This document shows positions 9,126 through 18,024 of a DNA stretch of 60,557 nucleotides, in pieces. Source of the DNA: Levilactobacillus fujinensis (GTDB lineage: Bacteria > Bacillota > Bacilli > Lactobacillales > Lactobacillaceae). The stretch spans positions 1-60,557 of the forward strand of contig NZ_RHNX01000017.1 of the NCBI RefSeq assembly GCF_003946335.1, in the 5' to 3' direction. The first letter of the stretch is position 1; every line of letters starts with the position of its first letter. The position numbers and the translations under genes are program-made. The notes under the pieces were generated by a model, which was given only the letters and a program-made list of their open reading frames with translations, made no database searches and was not told the DNA's origin.

Positions 9126-9815
9126 ATGCAATTCCAACCGATTAAAATCACTAATGAAACGGCACAGATGGTCGCCCAATTTGAGCAGGCTATTTTAACC
9201 GGTCAGCTAGCTATTGGCGAACGCCTACCAAATGAGCGTAATTTGGCTCAGTAACTTCAAATTGGCCGAGCCAGCGTCAACCGAGGATTACAGGAGCTAT
9301 CTCGTTTAGGATTTGTTACGGTCAAGCCGCGTCAGGGAAACTTCATTGCCAATTATAATGAGAATGGAAATTTGGAAACGCTGAATGTGATCATCAACTT
9401 TAATGGGGGAACCTATCGGCCGTCACTCCTCTGTTCGATTTTTGCGACGCGTCGGCTATTTGAGAGCGATATGATTATGCATTGCGATGATTCCGAAAAG
9501 TTGTCCGCAGTCAGACGTGCTTTGGCAAGTGTCAAGACGGCAGATACGGTTGCTGAGCAATCCCAGAAGATTTTTGACTTTTACCATCAGATTGCTATCG
9601 CATCAGGCAATGCGGTCACACCGCTACTCATCCTCCATTTTCAGTCGATCTATCTGACACTTGGTCACTGGCTGTTACAGAGCGGCTATGGCACGGCGCT
9701 AATTCACCAAATGGATGCTATGTTGGCGGTATTGTTAGTTGGTGAACGGGATACTACACGGCAGTTGAATGATAAGCTGATTGATTTCTGTTTGACAAGT
9801 TTATTACCGGATTAA
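9126..9815 (+). pseudogene. GntR-family regulator interrupted by a nonsense codon
   Basis: Starting at ATG 9126 (AGGAGGT five bases upstream) the frame encodes a GntR winged helix: NERNLAQ, stop, LQIGRASVNRGLQELSRLG. It then continues as a FadR/FCD-like C-terminal ligand domain to 9815, 230 codons in all. The TAA at 9252-9254 falls where a Gln codon (CAA) is expected inside the helix-turn-helix, so a single C-to-T change explains it. Apart from this stop the frame is intact and coding-like, which points to a recent inactivation or a sequencing error. It is divergent from the flavoprotein/reductase operon and probably regulated it. Confidence 0.85.
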
Positions 9816-9890
9816 ATTGCAGCGTGCTAGCTATGAATTTAGGTCAAAGTTAATCAGGGGTCATGACACAGCTATTAGGAATAGAATAGT

Positions 9891-9938
9891 AAAACGCCAG
9901 TCATCATTCTCATTTTAGAGGTGATGACTGGCGTTTTA
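9891..9938. terminator. Bidirectional rho-independent terminator
   Basis: AAAACGCCAGTCATCA pairs with TGATGACTGGCGTTTT (9922-9937). It lies between the convergent GntR remnant and the zeta-like kinase gene. Confidence 0.92.
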
Positions 9939-9958
9939 CTTGAATTTGTAGTTGGCTA

Positions 9959-10543
9959 TTACGGTAATAATGTCTGAGCTTGTGGCAACCAGGGTGCCAA
10001 TACAAGGTGGTCTAGTGACACAATTTGATTTTGTCTGAGGTAGACCAGTTGGAAAGTTTGATTGTTGAGATAGAGCTTAACGTTGTCGACAAGTTTAGAA
10101 AATGTCGGCAGATTGGCCAGGGATTGTTGGTAACGTTTCAGAATTAAGTCTTCGGGAATACCGTGACCACCTTTAGCAACTCGAGATTTAACCCGTTGAA
10201 TCGCAACTTGGGGGGAAGAGACAGTAACGTATAGCAAGCTTACTTCGTAGTTGTTCGCATGTGCTTCAGTAATTATCTTTTTTAAGGCGTAACCATTTCC
10301 TGCTAGGGTTGTTTCCATGTGAATACTAGTGCCCTGCGCTAAAGCATCATGTATTTCCCTCAGCTCCTCACGCATGGAACGCAAATTGTCAGTGTTATTG
10401 TGCCAATCGCCATTTTGGTTTTGAAGAATTTCATCCGCATTGATGCGATGTGTGTTGGCGAACAACTCGTGATTATCTGTATATAATGTAGTTTTACCAG
10501 CGCCATTTACGCCAGCAATGACAATAAACGTCGGACGATCCAT
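9959..10543 (-). CDS. Zeta toxin-like P-loop kinase, 194 aa
   Basis: Walker A GVNGAGKTT is at residues 11-19, and the zeta-family segment RVAKGGHGIPEDLILKRY is at about 140-157. Zeta toxins phosphorylate UDP-N-acetylglucosamine; chromosomal relatives can have other small-molecule kinase roles. The start ATG overlaps the stop of the upstream 63-aa gene by one base (TAATG), so the pair is coupled like a toxin-antitoxin operon. The upstream protein does not obviously resemble epsilon antitoxin. The gene ends at a strong bidirectional terminator. Confidence 0.8.
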   Translation of the reverse strand: MDRPTFIVIAGVNGAGKTTLYTDNHELFANTHRINADEILQNQNGDWHNNTDNLRSMREELREIHDALAQGTSIHMETTLAGNGYALKKIITEAHANNYEVSLLYVTVSSPQVAIQRVKSRVAKGGHGIPEDLILKRYQQSLANLPTFSKLVDNVKLYLNNQTFQLVYLRQNQIVSLDHLVLAPWLPQAQTLLP

Positions 10544-10734
10544 TAGCGGATAAACTCCTTTTGAGCGATAGTTTTCTTTTGTCGCTCGGCAAGCCGATAG
10601 TTATAGAGTGCCAAATAGACAGCTTGTTTTGAAGGGTCTTTTTCATAAGTAACACCATTTAAAAGAGCTGTCATATCAAGCTTTTTTGCAGTGGACAAAA
10701 CACTAGAAATATCTTCTTTAGACAATAGAATCAC
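10543..10734 (-). CDS. Small partner protein of the zeta-like kinase, 63 aa
   Basis: This small, soluble, Lys/Arg-rich protein begins VILLSKEDISSVL and contains LYNYRLAERQKKTIAQ. GTG 10734 is chosen because AGGA lies five bases upstream; a TTG one codon earlier is also possible. Its stop overlaps the kinase start by one base. Position and size suggest an antitoxin, as in other small-gene/zeta operons of Gram-positive bacteria, but I recognise no family. Confidence 0.7.
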   Translation of the reverse strand: MILLSKEDISSVLSTAKKLDMTALLNGVTYEKDPSKQAVYLALYNYRLAERQKKTIAQKEFIR

Positions 10735-10835
10735 CAACTTCCTATGTTGATAGGCTAATTATAGCGTATTTTATCGAATGCGTGACGCGTAATGCCTGTT
10801 TGTTTAAGATTCAAAGAGGGGTGTCAAACCACACC

Positions 10836-11105
10836 TACTATGCCTGTTGTAGCAACAATATTGTGGCTGAAATTAGGTAGCATTGTCCAGCCATCGGCTT
10901 ACCGGCCGGCAGATATGGGCTGAAACGGGACGAATACAACTTGAAATCTCGATAGTACCGAGTAGCCAAGCTTGGTTTTCTACTAAGGTAATGGGGAAAC
11001 TCCCCCACTACCTTAGTAGAACGACGCACCTGATCCCATATTTTACGTGGTTATCCTGAGGCAGCATGCGGTTATGCCTATAGAAACGCCATTGATTTAG
11101 GCCTA
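10836..11105 (+). repeat. C-type intergenic repeat, forward orientation
   Basis: The blocks GGCTGAAATTAGGTAGCATT, TTACCGGCCGGCAGATATGG, an internal hairpin (TTCTACTAAGG pairs with CCTTAGTAGAA, about 10977-11023) and GCCTATAGAAACGCCATTGA match the copies at 56945 and (reversed) 54876 and 2755. It contains a spurious 63-codon antisense frame. Confidence 0.88.
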
Positions 11106-11156
11106 AACTCGAGTATCCATTTGGAGTTCAGCGTTTTTAAATGGACGTGTACAATT

Positions 11157-11298
11157 TGAGCCGGAAGCCGTTCTTTGGCTGGAGGTGCTCCCCACATTAA
11201 GTGGAACACTGGTAGTCGAAGGGGAGATTTTTTTCACTAATTTGGCGGTGATAATCCGTACCGTCGCGAGAGTAATGCGAACATTTTAATTTTCAGAT
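11157..11298 (+). repeat. B-type intergenic repeat, degenerate, forward orientation
   Basis: GAGCCGGAAGCCGTTCTTTG, GGAGGTGCTCCCCAC, GGCGGTGATAATCCGTACCG and AGAGTAATGCGAACATTTTA match the B copy at 24000. It follows a C copy, as at 57285. Confidence 0.8.
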
Positions 11299-11375
11299 TG
11301 GACGCAATAAAAGTGAATCCCCAATTTTTCATAAGCTGGAAATTCACCTCAAAAAGTCTATTAAAGCAGCATCAG

Positions 11376-12746
11376 TTAAGTTCGCAAATACCCTTTCTCC
11401 TGGCTCACAGCCAATTGACCGGCCAAGTTTAGGTAGTTATAGGTGTCGTTAAAGTTTGGCGAGAACAGCATGTCTAGGAAGGCCAGCTGATCGATCGTGC
11501 CGTTGTTTTGAATCAAAGCGGAGACCGTATTGGCCGCCTGGGAGACGTCATGCTCGCACATCAACTGGGCGCCTAAAATCTTTCGGGTATTGCGGTCATA
11601 AATTACTTCTACCGTGACGGGGTAGGCATCTGGCATGAACTCTGGGCGGTAGGGACCTTGGTAGACCGCGCTGGCCGCATTGAGTCGGGCCGCTTTAGCC
11701 GCCGCTAAGGTCATGCCGGTGCAGGCAACCGTATAGTCAAAGATCATCATGCCAGTCGTAATCTGCGTGCCAATCGTCCGCAAGCGACGCTCAAAGGAAT
11801 TGATGCCGGCTAGAGCACCTTGCCGAATTGCGTGCGAAACTAGCGGTGCGTAAGCGTTTTCACCTGTTGGATTGTAGTGACACATGGCGGCATCACCAGC
11901 CGCTAAAATATCCGGGTCAGATGTCTGCATGTAGTCGTCCGTCAATAGAGCACCATTCTTGGCCATCTTGACTTGGCCCTCCAACAGGTCAGTTTGGGGA
12001 ATCATGCCGGCACTGATGGCCGCCATATCCACTTCATAATCCTGACCATGTTCCGTGTTGATTAAGAGCTTGCCATTTGAGGCGTCCTTAAAGGCCGTCA
12101 CCTGCGTATTGGTCAACACGTGAACGCCGCGATCCTGCAACACAGCAGCCACTTTTTCAGCCACCAAGGGTTCAACGTACGCATTTAACAAATGGCTTGG
12201 CCGTTGAATCAGGAGCACCTCGTGTCCCGAGGTCGCATAGCCTGAGGCCAGCTCAACCCCAACATATCCCCCACCAATAATGGCGATACGTTTGGAATCC
12301 GTCGCGTAATCGCATAAATCATGGGCTTGGTCATACGTCTTGCACAGTTGGACCTTGGCGTTTTCAATCCCTGGGATGGCTGGAATCGCGGTAATCGAGC
12401 CAGTGGCCATAATTAATTTATCATAGGTCGTGGTCGTCAGCTTTTTCGTCAATAAATCCTGAACTAGCAGCGTGTGGGCCTTGGCGTCAACCCGAACAAC
12501 ATCATGGTTGACTTGCATGTTCACGCCCTGTTTCACGAAGTCCTCGGGATCAGCGTAACGGGCGTCTTCAATGGTTGGAATTGTACCTTCAAGTTGTAAA
12601 TAAGAAGCGCAAGATAGATATGAAATTTCAGACTGACGCTCATAGACAGTAATGTCTGCTTCGGGGTAATAGGTCAATATTTCTTTGACGGCGGCAATCC
12701 CCGCATGGGTGCAGCCAATAACGACAGCTTTCATAGGATTAATCAT
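11376..12746 (-). CDS. nox: NADH oxidase / CoA-disulfide reductase family flavoprotein, 456 aa
   Basis: The N-terminal FAD motif VIGCTHAG (residues 9-16, including the His 14 typical of NADH oxidases) and the single redox Cys 46 (LSCASY) identify the peroxidase-type pyridine nucleotide-disulfide family. A second Rossmann motif IAIIGGGYVGVELA binds NADH. Water-forming NADH oxidases of this family regenerate NAD+ and consume oxygen in lactic acid bacteria. ATG 12746 has GGAAAG just upstream and is preferred over ATG 12734, which has no ribosome binding site. The gene has a promoter at 12778-12806 and an operator-like repeat shared with the divergent EAL gene. Confidence 0.88.
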   Translation of the reverse strand: MINPMKAVVIGCTHAGIAAVKEILTYYPEADITVYERQSEISYLSCASYLQLEGTIPTIEDARYADPEDFVKQGVNMQVNHDVVRVDAKAHTLLVQDLLTKKLTTTTYDKLIMATGSITAIPAIPGIENAKVQLCKTYDQAHDLCDYATDSKRIAIIGGGYVGVELASGYATSGHEVLLIQRPSHLLNAYVEPLVAEKVAAVLQDRGVHVLTNTQVTAFKDASNGKLLINTEHGQDYEVDMAAISAGMIPQTDLLEGQVKMAKNGALLTDDYMQTSDPDILAAGDAAMCHYNPTGENAYAPLVSHAIRQGALAGINSFERRLRTIGTQITTGMMIFDYTVACTGMTLAAAKAARLNAASAVYQGPYRPEFMPDAYPVTVEVIYDRNTRKILGAQLMCEHDVSQAANTVSALIQNNGTIDQLAFLDMLFSPNFNDTYNYLNLAGQLAVSQEKGYLRT

Positions 12747-12757
12747 TTCTTTCCGCT

Positions 12758-12872
12758 ATTAGTTAACTTAGTATAACATATAATTGGCAAAGACAACGCG
12801 GGTCAAACAGTTTAGGGGGTCACTTTTGTAAAATTGAGCATTTCTTTCTGTCATTAATTAACCTAGTATAGT
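12758..12872. promoter_or_regulatory. Divergent promoter region with an 18-bp direct repeat
   Basis: The nox promoter (minus) has TTGACC (12801-12806), a 17-bp spacer and TTATAT (12778-12783). Two near-identical 18-mers, ATTAGTTAACTTAGTATA (12758-12775) and ATTAATTAACCTAGTATA (12853-12870), match at 16 of 18 bases. One sits just downstream of the nox -10; the other overlaps the probable EAL -10 (TATAGT, 12867-12872). They look like binding sites for one shared regulator. Confidence 0.6.
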
Positions 12873-12922
12873 GTACTACGCTCAAAGTTAGTTATGGATA
12901 AATAGTTAAGGAGGAACGCTTA

Positions 12923-13615
12923 TTGACACCAGTTTATCGATTCTTTGTTCAGCCACAGATTGATACCGCCACGAAGACGGTTTTTGGCTACGAACTTTTA
13001 ATGAAGCAATTAACGCCGGAAGGGTGGCGGCTGCCAAAATCATTTGTGGATATTGACCCGCAGATCACAGCCGACTTACTCGTTGAAACGACCCGTGTTT
13101 TGTCGCTAAAGGTGCGTTATTGTTCGGTCAACGTCAGCCGGGAACAGCTGATGACGACGCCGATCGCCAACGCCATCATTAAGAGTCAAGAACAATTGTA
13201 CCCGACAAAATTAGTGGTCGAATTGACTGAAGATGACGGCCCGCAGGAGTATCAGACCCACGATCTGATCCCTCAATTGCAGTCCTTTTTGGATCGCGGT
13301 ATGGAGCTATCACTCGACGATGTCGGCACTGGGGATAATTATTTTTGGGAAATTGAAGAGCTTTTGCCATTGGCTTCCGAAATCAAGTTTGCGCTACAGA
13401 ACTTTAACCAGCAGTTCAAGGACCCTAACATCCAGCAGAAAATTCGTTTTTGGCGCGCTATCAGTGCAGAATATGGCTTACGGATGGTCTTAGAGGGAAT
13501 TGAAGATCAGGATGACAATCGCTTAAGCAAGCGTCTTGGTATCAGACTCAAGCAGGGCTACTATTTCAGTCGGCCCCAGTTGCTCCGGTTACCAGAGGAT
13601 ACCTATTCGGCATAG
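12923..13615 (+). CDS. Stand-alone EAL-domain protein, partly degenerate, 230 aa
   Basis: Residues that normally serve cyclic-di-GMP hydrolysis are mostly present: E24 in YELLMK (canonical ExLxR), N70, E100, DD 132-133 (in DDVGTG), K155, E191 (EGIED) and QGYYFSRP at 211. Two departures stand out: the signature is ELL rather than EAL, with Lys for the conserved Arg, and the Asp after K155 is replaced by Ala. No other sensory or GGDEF domain is attached. It could be a weak phosphodiesterase or a c-di-GMP-independent binding module. The TTG start has AAGGAGG eight bases upstream. It is divergent from nox, with shared repeats in the promoter region. Confidence 0.82.
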   Translation: MTPVYRFFVQPQIDTATKTVFGYELLMKQLTPEGWRLPKSFVDIDPQITADLLVETTRVLSLKVRYCSVNVSREQLMTTPIANAIIKSQEQLYPTKLVVELTEDDGPQEYQTHDLIPQLQSFLDRGMELSLDDVGTGDNYFWEIEELLPLASEIKFALQNFNQQFKDPNIQQKIRFWRAISAEYGLRMVLEGIEDQDDNRLSKRLGIRLKQGYYFSRPQLLRLPEDTYSA

Positions 13616-13674
13616 TGTAAGAGACACAGCGTATGAGTAGCCGCGTCGTGAGAATTGCATAGAGATAAAACATT

Positions 13675-13704
13675 CCGACACTGGAGACAGCTGTCGGATT
13701 TTTT
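13675..13704 (+). terminator. Rho-independent terminator of the EAL gene
   Basis: CCGACA pairs with TGTCGG (13692-13697), followed by a T-rich run ATTTTTTG. Confidence 0.8.
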
Positions 13705-14160
13705 GTCGGGTTAAAAATGATAAGGATCATTAATAATTAGATGGTCGACGTGAATAATTGCGTTGACCATCCTTTGTTATAACCGATTAGTTAACAGGTG
13801 TTAATCCTCTAACAATGGGTTTAATGATGACATAAGTAGTAGTTAGTAAATATAATTTACATTTGCAATGGTATTCGGACGAAAATGTAAGTATAATATA
13901 AATAGACAGGTATTGGAAAATGTAACCTTTAATAAAACAAGGAATTCTAATACGGATAAGTCTCTATAGATGCTAATTTAATAGGCTTTATAGTACGGCA
14001 TAGACGCAAATAAGTGGCTCTATAGTCATTATAATAATTACAGTATAAAATAAAATCAACATTAATAGAGCCTTTGAATGAACGATTTGGAGCACCCACC
14101 AAGTTCTTGGAGGCAGGCAACGGATGATCACCTGAACGTAATCAGTGGGTTTAGCAACCT
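13705..14160. other. AT-rich intergenic region before the WxL protein gene
   Basis: No gene was seen. There is a short inverted repeat ATGGTCGACG/CGTTGACCAT at about 13740-13770 without a T run. Repeated CTATAG-like words (TCTCTATAGA, GGCTTTATAG, GGCTCTATAG) occur at 13963-14035. It is likely the promoter and leader of the surface protein gene. Confidence 0.4.
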
Positions 14161-14181
14161 GTGGGAAGGAAGGGTTGGACG

Positions 14182-16059
14182 ATGAACAAAAAATGGCGTG
14201 TGCTTTTTATAGCAATTTTAGAGGTAGTGGTGTTGGGGCTGGGTGGGCTCCAGGTGGCACATGCCGCAACTACGACCACCGTTCCTGGGAAGGGGACACC
14301 GAGTGCCAGTGCCACTAGTGTCATGGGTGTGTACATGAATACCGGGTTTAGCTTGCAGCCGGAGGATCAATACGTTGTTATCAATAAGGCGACAACGCTG
14401 ACAACGGCAACCGGGCATTCGGTACTTGATGCCATTAATTTATTGGCGAGTGATCATTTTCAATGGTATAGTTCAGCTGACAAAGGCGCCACTTGGGCGA
14501 AGGTGACTACCGGCATTACGGCTAATTTAACAGTCACACCGACGACGCTTGGAACGACCTACTATCAACAGAGTTTCCAATACTACTCGGGCCTGATGCC
14601 ACCGATATTGGGAGCGACGACTTATTATTCGCGGGTTGCCGCCGTAACCGCTGTTGCTGCACCTATCCCAGCAACGAAGCTGGATGTGACGGCTGCCAGT
14701 GACTATCTATACAATAATCAGTCCACAGCCATGACCACCACCGTCGACGCTACGCCAACACCTGCTGATGCGACGGGTCACGTGACGTGGGGGAGTGATA
14801 ATACGGATTTGGCTAGCGTCGACAGTACGACGGGGGTCGTTACGGCAAATACCAGTGGTAAATCAGGTACTGTGACGATCACGGGGACCATGACTAATGA
14901 TGATGGTTCGACTGTTATTGGCAGTACCAAAATCACTATTGGTGGCGGATTGAATGACCAGACTACTGACGAGGGGAAGACGGCCACCTTTGACATTCAA
15001 GGGGACTTTAATGGAGACCCAAGTGCCATCGTCTGGCACAAGGTCGATTCATCTGGAAATGATACGGTCGTGGCAAGCGGCACTGATCGCAGCTACACGA
15101 CACCGGTGACGACCGCGTCTGACGACAAGGCAACCTATTATGCGGTCCTGACAATGGGAACTGGAACAACGGCCAAGACAATAACGACGAACAAGGCAAC
15201 GCTAAACGTCACGATCAACCGGACCCCTAACGTGACAGTTAAGACTAGTGTGGAGAATTTGACGGATAATTCTGGCAATACGGCCACCGCCGTTACGAAT
15301 ATCATAAATGGTGACACGGTTAAAATTTCAGGGACTGTGACGGAAAATAACGTCAATTCTAATCTGAATGATGCCGATTTTTTATTGAAAGTGCCTTCAA
15401 ATATTAATAATACGATACTTACAATAGATGGTAAAAACCACAGCTATTATCCGGCGTCAATCGATGGCGAGTCCTACATTGTTGCCAGTGGACTTAATTT
15501 TGGGGATCAGAAGAGCCACACTTTTTCATTCCAATTTGATTCCATGGAAACGGAGAATATGACTGCGATAACTAAAGTTGAGTTTCAAGGCTATGACAGC
15601 AGTAATACGATGCTGGATACCTTTAGCGGCGACGATATTACCCTAGGCTTCACGGATGGGCAGTTACAAGCCACGGCACACGATGTGGACTTTGGTACGC
15701 TGACCTACGATAACGTCAATCGGGAGGTCACGGGAAATGTCGTTGATGGCGACGACCTGCTATCCGTTACGGATAATCGGCGGGATAAAACGGCGATGAA
15801 CATCACGTTGCAGCAAAAAACGCCATTTAGCGATGGGAGTCATGATATGGCAGCGACGCTGAGCTATGACGATGGAGACGGACTGCTCCCATTGTCGACT
15901 GATGCCCAGATAGTTGCTTCAAGCACGGCTGACGCGCCGGTGCCTTCACTGGGAACTAGCACTGGGGCATCACTGAAATTAAGATTAGCGAACGCGGGTA
16001 TCGTGCCTGGAAATTACGTGACAGTTTTAACCTGGACGATTACGGATGCACCATCGTAG
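14182..16059 (+). CDS. WxL-type cell-surface protein with Ig-like domains, 625 aa
   Basis: There is a signal peptide (MNKKWRVLFIAILEV, hydrophobic, then AHA at about 32) followed by a Thr-rich exported region. Residues about 170-260 resemble a bacterial Ig-like (Big) domain (TGHVTWGSDNTDLASVDSTT). The C-terminal 130 residues match a WxL domain in form: DVDFGTLTYDN, LLSVTDNRRD and the closing YVTVLTWTITDAP. The first WxL tryptophan is not conserved (MNITLQQ there), so only the second motif is canonical. WxL domains bind peptidoglycan non-covalently in lactobacilli and enterococci. ATG 14182 is preferred over an upstream GTG because the signal peptide starts there. No partner WxL or LPXTG genes are adjacent. 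Confidence 0.82.
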   Translation: MNKKWRVLFIAILEVVVLGLGGLQVAHAATTTTVPGKGTPSASATSVMGVYMNTGFSLQPEDQYVVINKATTLTTATGHSVLDAINLLASDHFQWYSSADKGATWAKVTTGITANLTVTPTTLGTTYYQQSFQYYSGLMPPILGATTYYSRVAAVTAVAAPIPATKLDVTAASDYLYNNQSTAMTTTVDATPTPADATGHVTWGSDNTDLASVDSTTGVVTANTSGKSGTVTITGTMTNDDGSTVIGSTKITIGGGLNDQTTDEGKTATFDIQGDFNGDPSAIVWHKVDSSGNDTVVASGTDRSYTTPVTTASDDKATYYAVLTMGTGTTAKTITTNKATLNVTINRTPNVTVKTSVENLTDNSGNTATAVTNIINGDTVKISGTVTENNVNSNLNDADFLLKVPSNINNTILTIDGKNHSYYPASIDGESYIVASGLNFGDQKSHTFSFQFDSMETENMTAITKVEFQGYDSSNTMLDTFSGDDITLGFTDGQLQATAHDVDFGTLTYDNVNREVTGNVVDGDDLLSVTDNRRDKTAMNITLQQKTPFSDGSHDMAATLSYDDGDGLLPLSTDAQIVASSTADAPVPSLGTSTGASLKLRLANAGIVPGNYVTVLTWTITDAPS

Positions 16060-16099
16060 GCGGCTTAAAATGGTCACGTAAGAGTGAAAATTCTAAAAT

Positions 16100-16265
16100 A
16101 CGACTAATGGACGGTTGTAACACCGATACTGCGGTTAAAGTTAGGCACCGTCGGCCAGTCATCGACGTACCGGCTGGCAGATATAGGCCGGAATGGGGCA
16201 ATCACTTCTCCTAATTTAGGGGGTGCCGATAGCTACTGTCACAAGAGTAACGTGAATAGTTTGGC
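16100..16265 (+). repeat. Chimeric C/B intergenic repeat, forward orientation
   Basis: It starts like C (CCGATACTGCGGTTAAAGTT, ACCGGCTGGCAGATATAGGC) and ends like B (CTACTGTCACAAGAGTAACG). The central hairpin of full C copies is missing. Confidence 0.65.
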
Positions 16266-16269
16266 CTTC

Positions 16270-16302
16270 AAATGGTCACCATTAAATTGGTGGCCATTTT
16301 TG
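16270..16302 (+). terminator. Rho-independent terminator
   Basis: AAATGGTCACCA pairs with TGGTGGCCATTT, followed by TTTT. It lies downstream of the WxL gene and the repeat. Confidence 0.8.
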
Positions 16303-16314
16303 AGGACACATAAA

Positions 16315-16330
16315 TGTTTCATGTGAAACA
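16315..16330. promoter_or_regulatory. parS-like site 2
   Basis: TGTTTCATGTGAAACA differs from the parS consensus by one base. It is located just after a terminator. Confidence 0.78.
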
Positions 16331-16457
16331 TTCTCGGTTGTCTGTGCGACAAATGGTTGGCAATTTCCGTTAGTCGGCGTAGGGGGCAGTTTAGTTTGAG
16401 AGCCATTTCATGGTATGATTAGTGAAAACTTGTAAACCGTTAAAGGAGAAGTCAGTC

Positions 16458-18008
16458 ATGGCAAAAACAAACGAAGTTGATGCGTTATGGCCCCAGTTTT
16501 GCGCGTCAGATCAGTATAAATCAATTGCTGATATTCCGGCCGAATATATTGAAATGTGTGTACAGCAGTTCGGTATGATGATGCAGACAATGTATTCAAG
16601 TTCCTTAGCACAATGGAATATTGTGGATGTTCAGCAGGCCTTAACAATGTTAGGTGACACGGCAACGTCAGATTCCGATCCAGAGGCTGGCGAAACTTTA
16701 CGGGTGACCTATGACAGTATTCAAATGTTCATTGAATTTATGGTGGTTAATCGGAAGACCAATATTACACGTCAAGAATACAATCAATTAGCCAGTAATT
16801 TAGCTGAAATCGTTGCTGACATGCCGGATGACGATTCACTTGATGAAGATCTATTTGATACTGATCCGTTTGATGACGATTACTATGATGACGGTTTGCC
16901 ACAATGGCAGCAATACACGGCTGACGACATTAGCAGGTACACGGCTGAGTGGATTAGCGCTTATGTCGCCAGTCCAGACTGGAAGAAGCGGCCAAAGGGG
17001 GTCACCGAAGATTTCCTACGCACCGCGCTCGATACGCTATCTGAAGAAGGCTATAACACGTATCGTAAAACACCTAGGTCCTGGAGCAAGAAGGCAATCG
17101 TCGGCGTTTTCTCCGGCTACTTTGTCTCCAATGTCACGTTGGAACCAGAAGAGTATGCGCTGGTTGCACCAGCGTTGTGTGCGCTATTGGGCTTTGTAGG
17201 TCAGCAGGGGTGGCTCAATGGCAATAAAGTCAGCACGTATCAACGTCAAATAACGGCTGCTGCGCCAGATATGATCAAGCGGGCACAAGACCCCAATAAT
17301 TACGGCACCGCCAAACGCACCTGGCGCCAAATGGCTGCAGAGGATGTTGATATAAATGATCCCCAAGCCGTGCAGCAGTTTATGGATAAAATCAACGCAC
17401 AGGGTGGTTTGGATAGCCTATATGAGGGTGGTAATCGACTACCAAATGGGTTAGATTTATCGGCAGATGAAACTGAAATGGCCTTAGAACGCCCCGCAAC
17501 GCTCAAACTGGCTGCCGAGGGCTGTGATCCAGATACACACCAGGATTTCTTGAAACAACAACACCTTCCAAAATCCGCAGGTTGGCAGAGAGCAACGGCA
17601 ATCAAGGTTCATCAAATCGGTGTTCAGGCCGGCGTTCGTCTCTGGCTGACCCGTCAAGATTATGACCTGCCAACGTGGATGAAGACCGCAACTGATTGCA
17701 TTGCTAACGCTTATGATATTGGTGACCTTTTTTACGCACAATATGGAACAATACCTGCGCAATGGACGACTGAGAGTTGGCAAGAGTTTGGTGCGTGGTC
17801 TAAAGAGGGGCAAGCGGCATATCAGGAAAACGGGCACTTTTTTGCTATTGTGATGCAGATGTTGGTTGCTAACGATGATCTCGACGCCAAACAGGCTAAG
17901 GCGTGCGCGGATGCTTTCTTTGGTAAAGTAGCCAAGCGTGAAACCGGTAATGTGATCTCAATGAAAGATGCCCGTAAGTTATTGAAAAAGAAGAAGCACA
18001 AGAAATAA
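16458..18008 (+). CDS. Conserved-looking protein of unknown function, 516 aa
   Basis: I do not recognise this protein. ATG 16458 has AAAGGAG ten bases upstream. It is soluble, with a very acidic stretch at about 125-145 (DDDSLDEDLFDTDPFDDD) in the first third, a Trp-rich helical middle and a Lys-rich tail (KKKKHKK). The acidic block splits an N-terminal helical part from a C-terminal part of about 350 residues. It lies 16 bases before the TetM-like GTPase gene in one operon, so a role near the ribosome or translation is conceivable. The Lys-rich tail would fit RNA contact. Both points are inference. Confidence 0.75.
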   Translation: MAKTNEVDALWPQFCASDQYKSIADIPAEYIEMCVQQFGMMMQTMYSSSLAQWNIVDVQQALTMLGDTATSDSDPEAGETLRVTYDSIQMFIEFMVVNRKTNITRQEYNQLASNLAEIVADMPDDDSLDEDLFDTDPFDDDYYDDGLPQWQQYTADDISRYTAEWISAYVASPDWKKRPKGVTEDFLRTALDTLSEEGYNTYRKTPRSWSKKAIVGVFSGYFVSNVTLEPEEYALVAPALCALLGFVGQQGWLNGNKVSTYQRQITAAAPDMIKRAQDPNNYGTAKRTWRQMAAEDVDINDPQAVQQFMDKINAQGGLDSLYEGGNRLPNGLDLSADETEMALERPATLKLAAEGCDPDTHQDFLKQQHLPKSAGWQRATAIKVHQIGVQAGVRLWLTRQDYDLPTWMKTATDCIANAYDIGDLFYAQYGTIPAQWTTESWQEFGAWSKEGQAAYQENGHFFAIVMQMLVANDDLDAKQAKACADAFFGKVAKRETGNVISMKDARKLLKKKKHKK

Positions 18009-18024
18009 GAAAGGGATCCTGGCG

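Noticed and set aside
10838-11029. 63-codon minus-strand frame, similar to another at 56934-57128
   Set aside because: Both lie in C-type repeats and resemble each other only because the repeat DNA does. No ribosome binding site or consistent length.
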